64,000 nt of DNA from Xiphias gladius (Eukaryota > Chordata > Actinopteri > Istiophoriformes > Xiphiidae), in assembly GCF_016859285.1 (NCBI RefSeq), contig NC_053408.1, positions 7,017,713 through 7,081,712 of the forward strand, in the 5' to 3' direction. Below are positions 60,221 to 64,000 of the stretch, one piece after another. The notes under the pieces were generated by a model that was not told where the DNA came from, ran no database searches, and worked only from the letters and a program-made list of their open reading frames with translations. Position 1 is the stretch's first letter, and every line of letters starts with the position of its first letter. Position numbers and translations under genes: made by a program.

Positions 60221-62691
60221 ATGGAGGACGACCTGATGTTCAGCATGGAGGAGGAGGTCAGCGCCAAGCGGCCCCCCGTCCAGCGAAGCGCCCCCCCCGG
60301 CCAGCGGGCATCCTCCCTGAGTGATGCCAACGCCAGCGACGACGATGATGACGACAACTTCATCCGCCCCATCCTGGACGACTCCACCAGAGACATCTGT
60401 CACTACCTGAAGAATGTCGTTTACGCCCGGCAGCTGTCAAACTCTCTTCCTAAGAGCAACTTTATGTACAAGGTGAGCTGTTGCCCCGGCAACAGGATGC
60501 AAGATGATAGCCAAATGTATAGTAAGGCGAAAAGTATCTGTACATGTGGAAATCGAGCCCTGGAGGATTGTCTAGTGATGCTCACCATAAAGTTAAAAAC
60601 ACTTGGTGTCTTTAGCATGTTGTGGTCAGGCATCATCCTAAACAGAGAACAGCTTTTTGCCTTATATGGAGAGATGATCTGTGCATGCCTGCGCACGCAA
60701 ACCAGCGTGCGGGATGTCTGAATGTATGCGAGTGACTGTTTGCTGAAGCGAGAAGCCGGTCAGCCACCTTTTTATAAATGCACACTCTGACAAGAACAGG
60801 AAGAACCAGAGAGTGTTTTTAACCCCATGTGTAAACATTGTATGTAAACACGAGTCTGGCTTTCTCCAGACCAGCACAGAAGAGCATTATGCACAATGGC
60901 TCGATTTTCTTCATCAGAGCCACTGGGCACCAGCCCACTGAAGGGATGAGTGGCCTATTTTAGTTTTTGTTTCGTGCTGTTGTTTAGAGCATCTAGCATC
61001 AGTCAATGTTATCTGAAATGATTCTGTATATTTTGTTTGCTGACGAAAAGCCGTCCGTTTTCTTCACCTTTCCACATAGAATGAGACAGAAAAAGTGGCA
61101 GAACCTCGGTCGTACAAGGTTTTGTCTGAGAGCGCACGGGTACGTTACAGATCAAATTATATCTTTCTTCTCTCCCTCTTCAACAGCGACCATCTACGCC
61201 TCCCTTCTGTCCGCTGCACTCTGTAATTTACTGTCCTTTTTCTTCACTGTATTGGAATGTCTTTTTATTTTCGTAGCAACATACTTTCCACCTATTGTCA
61301 TTTCCCTTCACTCTTCTTTTGCTGATGTTATGTTATCCTAACCAGTGCACCCTCCCTTCCCTCAGAATCCATTCCTCTAATGAAAAGTATATTAATTGTC
61401 ACTAACAAACACCAGAAGTGTTATATTCTTGTTTTGGTTTCAAGAAGCTTATTTTTATCAGTTGCTGCTGCTTTACAATTAGCTTTAGAAGGTGGAAATT
61501 GTAGTTAAAAATGTATTCTGAGCAAGGTTTTGCTTTTCAGCACCATACCAGGCTTTGGCATTTGATCCTAAAGTCTTGTGACCAGGCTGCGATGTTTCTT
61601 ACAGCAGATCAGGCTTCGCACCTCCAGCTGATTGAGGTCTGATGTGAGCTGTGTCGTCTTCTGCTCCTGAAAAACAGACGTGACACTGTATCGGTTAAAA
61701 ACACGACCCTTCCTGTTTCTCTTCATGTGAATCCTTCGCTCTTAATATAAACATGTTTAGAATGCCTGGGGCGACAGTGACCAGTATACGAGGAAGACGT
61801 GCTGCCGTGCACGCCTACATAGGGTGGGTCAGGGCTCGGGTTCCTGTAGCGGGTTTAGATTACTGGTGACACTTTCACTCATGGGTCCTACAAAGAAAGT
61901 TATTTTTTGAAAATAGCAGACCTGCAGACAGCCATGAAACATGCCACGGTGATCACATATATTTTAAGGCAGCGGTCATTTATTTAAGTTATTATGGAAT
62001 AGGAGACCCAGATAATACATTTAATGCAAGGCCTGCCTCATACTAAAATCCTATGTATTAATTCATGATCAGTTCCTTAATCAGCTACATTTTCATGTTA
62101 TTTTTCATGTTTACGTGCTTCCTTCCTCTGTTGTCCTTTTGAAATTATTATTTTTTTCGCCTTCCTCCTCCACCTTCCTGTCTCCCTGATTTGCATACTG
62201 TCACAACAGTTACAAATTAAAGAAGTGTCAGCCTTAGAGCAGGCTCTGGTTTACATTGTTGAGTCCCTCCCTGAGGTTCGTCCATAAAGGATCTGCATTG
62301 TAGCTGATTAAAAGCAAGTACTTGGAAGGATGCGGGGAAGCTGTTCAATGCAGACACGGTGAAATACAATTTGCTCAATTAGGGAGCACAGTGCAGACGC
62401 TTAGAGGCTGAAAGTGACTGTACTGAGCAGAAAGAGCACAAAATGGGCTATATTGTACAAATTAAAGTTCGCGGTGTTTGCACTGAGCAGCTTCCCCTCT
62501 TTTCTGTGTGTTGTGGAAAACCGACTGTTCGCTTATTTCTGCACAAAAACACATACTGCCAGCTAATAACACGTTTCTTTATTGTGACAGGAGACATGGA
62601 AAAATGCAATCGAAAAGGCCAGAGCCATGCCCGACCCCTGGGCACAGTTTCATCTGGAGGACATCGAGACTGAACCCTGCATTCGTTACAG
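60221..62691 (+). CDS. eef2k: Eukaryotic elongation factor 2 kinase, first two coding exons (gene continues past window)
   Basis: Exon 60221-60472 encodes 84 residues starting MEDDLMFSMEEEVS, with a Ser-rich acidic run (SDANASDDDDDDNFIRPILDD). Exon 62591-62691 adds ETWKNAIEKARAMPDPW, then AQFHLEDIE, ending in phase 2. The second exon aligns closely with the calmodulin-binding segment of human eEF2K (EAWKHAIQKAKHMPDPW), and the FIRPILDD motif matches its N-terminal FICPI segment. The kinase phosphorylates eEF2 and slows elongation when calmodulin-calcium activates it; the alpha-kinase catalytic domain must lie to the right. An ag acceptor at 63951-63952 gives no eEF2K-like frame, so exon 3 is probably outside the window. 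The intron 60473-62590 shows no other gene. Confidence 0.88.
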
Positions 62692-63740
62692 GTATGAATA
62701 ATCCCGCGTGGCTGTGAACCAACAGCGGCCATCGACCTGTCTCACAGTGGACATTTTGAGAGACAAATCGCGTTAACAGTGGCTCAGTTCCAACAGCCAC
62801 GCCTATTACCAGGACCCTGGAACTAGCTCACCTAAATGGAATGCAGTTGTTTTTAATGTTATCAATTACAACCGTTTGTTTCCTGCGACGACAAGTCAAA
62901 ATCTCTGCTGTCAGGAAGGCCCATTGTGGTATGGGTGGTACAGTGTGTTCACAAATGATTTTAAAACCATATATGGCAAAATCCGTAAAATAATATCCCA
63001 CTGAGTGATAAAGTGCCAAAACAATTATGTTTGATCGGTACAGAGCAATAATTAAATATGATTGAATGCCTTTTTTAGTTTCAGACAGTGTTTCCAAAGT
63101 GGTCATTTCCATGTTATAAGAGCCTCGAAATTTGAATTAAGGCTGCAATTGGTGATATTTTAGCCCCTTGGGAGCTCCAATTTATAAAGCTGATATGGCA
63201 AACATGTTATCAAGCAGTTGCTTATTTACGCAGTCAGCAGACACGGGTGCAAGTTTAGCCTAGACTTTCTGTGACAAATGTGAGTTCAATATTCATTCCA
63301 CTTTTATCTTTGCGTTGGTCTCCGTCAACTCCTAAGGGAAATATCTGTCCCTGTAGCAACTAAACGCTCCACTAGCTAGCCACTAACTTTGTCTGTCTGC
63401 TGTTGAATGATGAGCGGGTAGTGTGCAGAGCCTCAGCGGGGCTCTTTCACTGAAAACGGCTGCCCACTCCACCAGCTGAAGACAATGCTAATGAGAGTGG
63501 TAAGACAAAACCGAAGCATTCAAGTTTAGATGAGTTTGTCACATGAAGCATTGAAGGCCCATCCAGTTCTTTTTATTATCTCATACTGCAGCTGAATGTC
63601 CGCCCACATATCTTTTCCAGTATGACGGTTACATAATTGTACACACCTCTTACAGCGTTGTTAGACTTGGGCAGAGTTATGTTAAGGCAGCAACACACAA
63701 TTGAATGGGTTGGGTAAAAAAAGCAGCAGGAAAATGAATT

Positions 63741-63799
<59 letters not shown>

Positions 63800-64000
63800 G
63801 GCTTGTTACATAACATACAGGGCTTGGACTTGTCTCTAGAGAGAGAGGAGGGATTGTCAGGAGCTGGGATGTGCCCTCGTGATCCTTTTTCATGACCTAA
63901 TTTTACCCACATGTAACCTCACTCCTCTTTCCCTCTCTAATGCCCCCTGTAGTATGAACTTTATGGAATGGAAGTCATGGTACACAGTGTTCCCTCGCTT
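62692..64000. other. eef2k: eef2k intron 2 (to window end)
   Basis: AT-rich intronic sequence with a (TG)n tract near the end and no recognised exon or transposon. Confidence 0.5.
63745..63797. repeat. (TG)n microsatellite
   Basis: About 26 units in the eef2k intron. Confidence 0.96.

Noticed and set aside
63953-64000. Possible eef2k exon 3 after ccccctgtag
   Set aside because: Neither reading (SMNFMEW or YELYGME) resembles the expected YN-x-TGEW segment, so the real exon is probably beyond the window.
1-64000. CRISPR arrays, operons, prophage or insertion sequences of bacterial type
   Set aside because: None seen. Regularly spaced repeats are microsatellites or dispersed eukaryotic elements, and the genes are intron-split vertebrate genes.

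Overview
The window looks like nuclear chromosomal DNA from a teleost, probably a percomorph. Its genes are split by GT-AG introns and encode vertebrate proteins. The non-coding DNA is full of long (TG/CA)n microsatellites and of small DNA-transposon derivatives common in fish genomes. The linked set cyth1, pgs1, socs3, tha1 matches human 17q25.3 (CYTH1, PGS1, SOCS3, THA1P). The last gene, eef2k, is on human 16p12; the linkage is consistent with a fish chromosome carrying both human segments.

Layout: (1) 217-6621 (+): the 3' two thirds of a cytohesin gene (cyth1), holding most of the Sec7 domain, the PH domain and a 3-nt microexon; its 3' UTR runs to about 7.64 kb. (2) 7.65-15.35 kb: intergenic and probable pgs1 3' UTR, with two weak candidate terminal exons. 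(3) 15348-34375 (-): a complete ten-exon pgs1 (mitochondrial phosphatidylglycerophosphate synthase), whose introns carry many transposon copies. (4) 34.4-38.3 kb: the interval between the divergent pgs1 and socs3 promoters. (5) 38.3-42.4 kb (+): socs3, with a predicted 5' UTR exon and a coding region split by a 110-bp intron. (6) 42.4-53.05 kb: repeat-rich intergenic DNA with a cluster of perfect STAT-type sites at 44.70-44.85 kb, MITEs and a decayed Tc1-like transposase tail. (7) 53053-55477 (+): a seven-exon low-specificity L-threonine aldolase (tha1), intact here although the human locus is a pseudogene. (8) 55886-55967 (-): tRNA-Leu(TAG). (9) 60221 to beyond the end (+): first two coding exons of eef2k, including its calmodulin-binding segment.

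The genes do not form a pathway; they are housekeeping and signalling genes kept together by ancestral linkage. cyth1 (ARF exchange, phosphoinositide binding) and pgs1 (mitochondrial phospholipid synthesis) converge. pgs1 and socs3 diverge. Coding exons were assembled by hand from reading frame, splice signals and recalled family sequences; every reported junction keeps frame. Transposon families were recognised by resemblance, without a database search, so repeat limits are approximate. I found no clearly new biological system. The best leads are the STAT-site cluster 3' of socs3, the intron inside the socs3 coding region, the cytohesin microexon, a long near-perfect inverted repeat at 31.3/31.9 kb, and two unassigned terminal-exon candidates near 9.0 and 10.2 kb.
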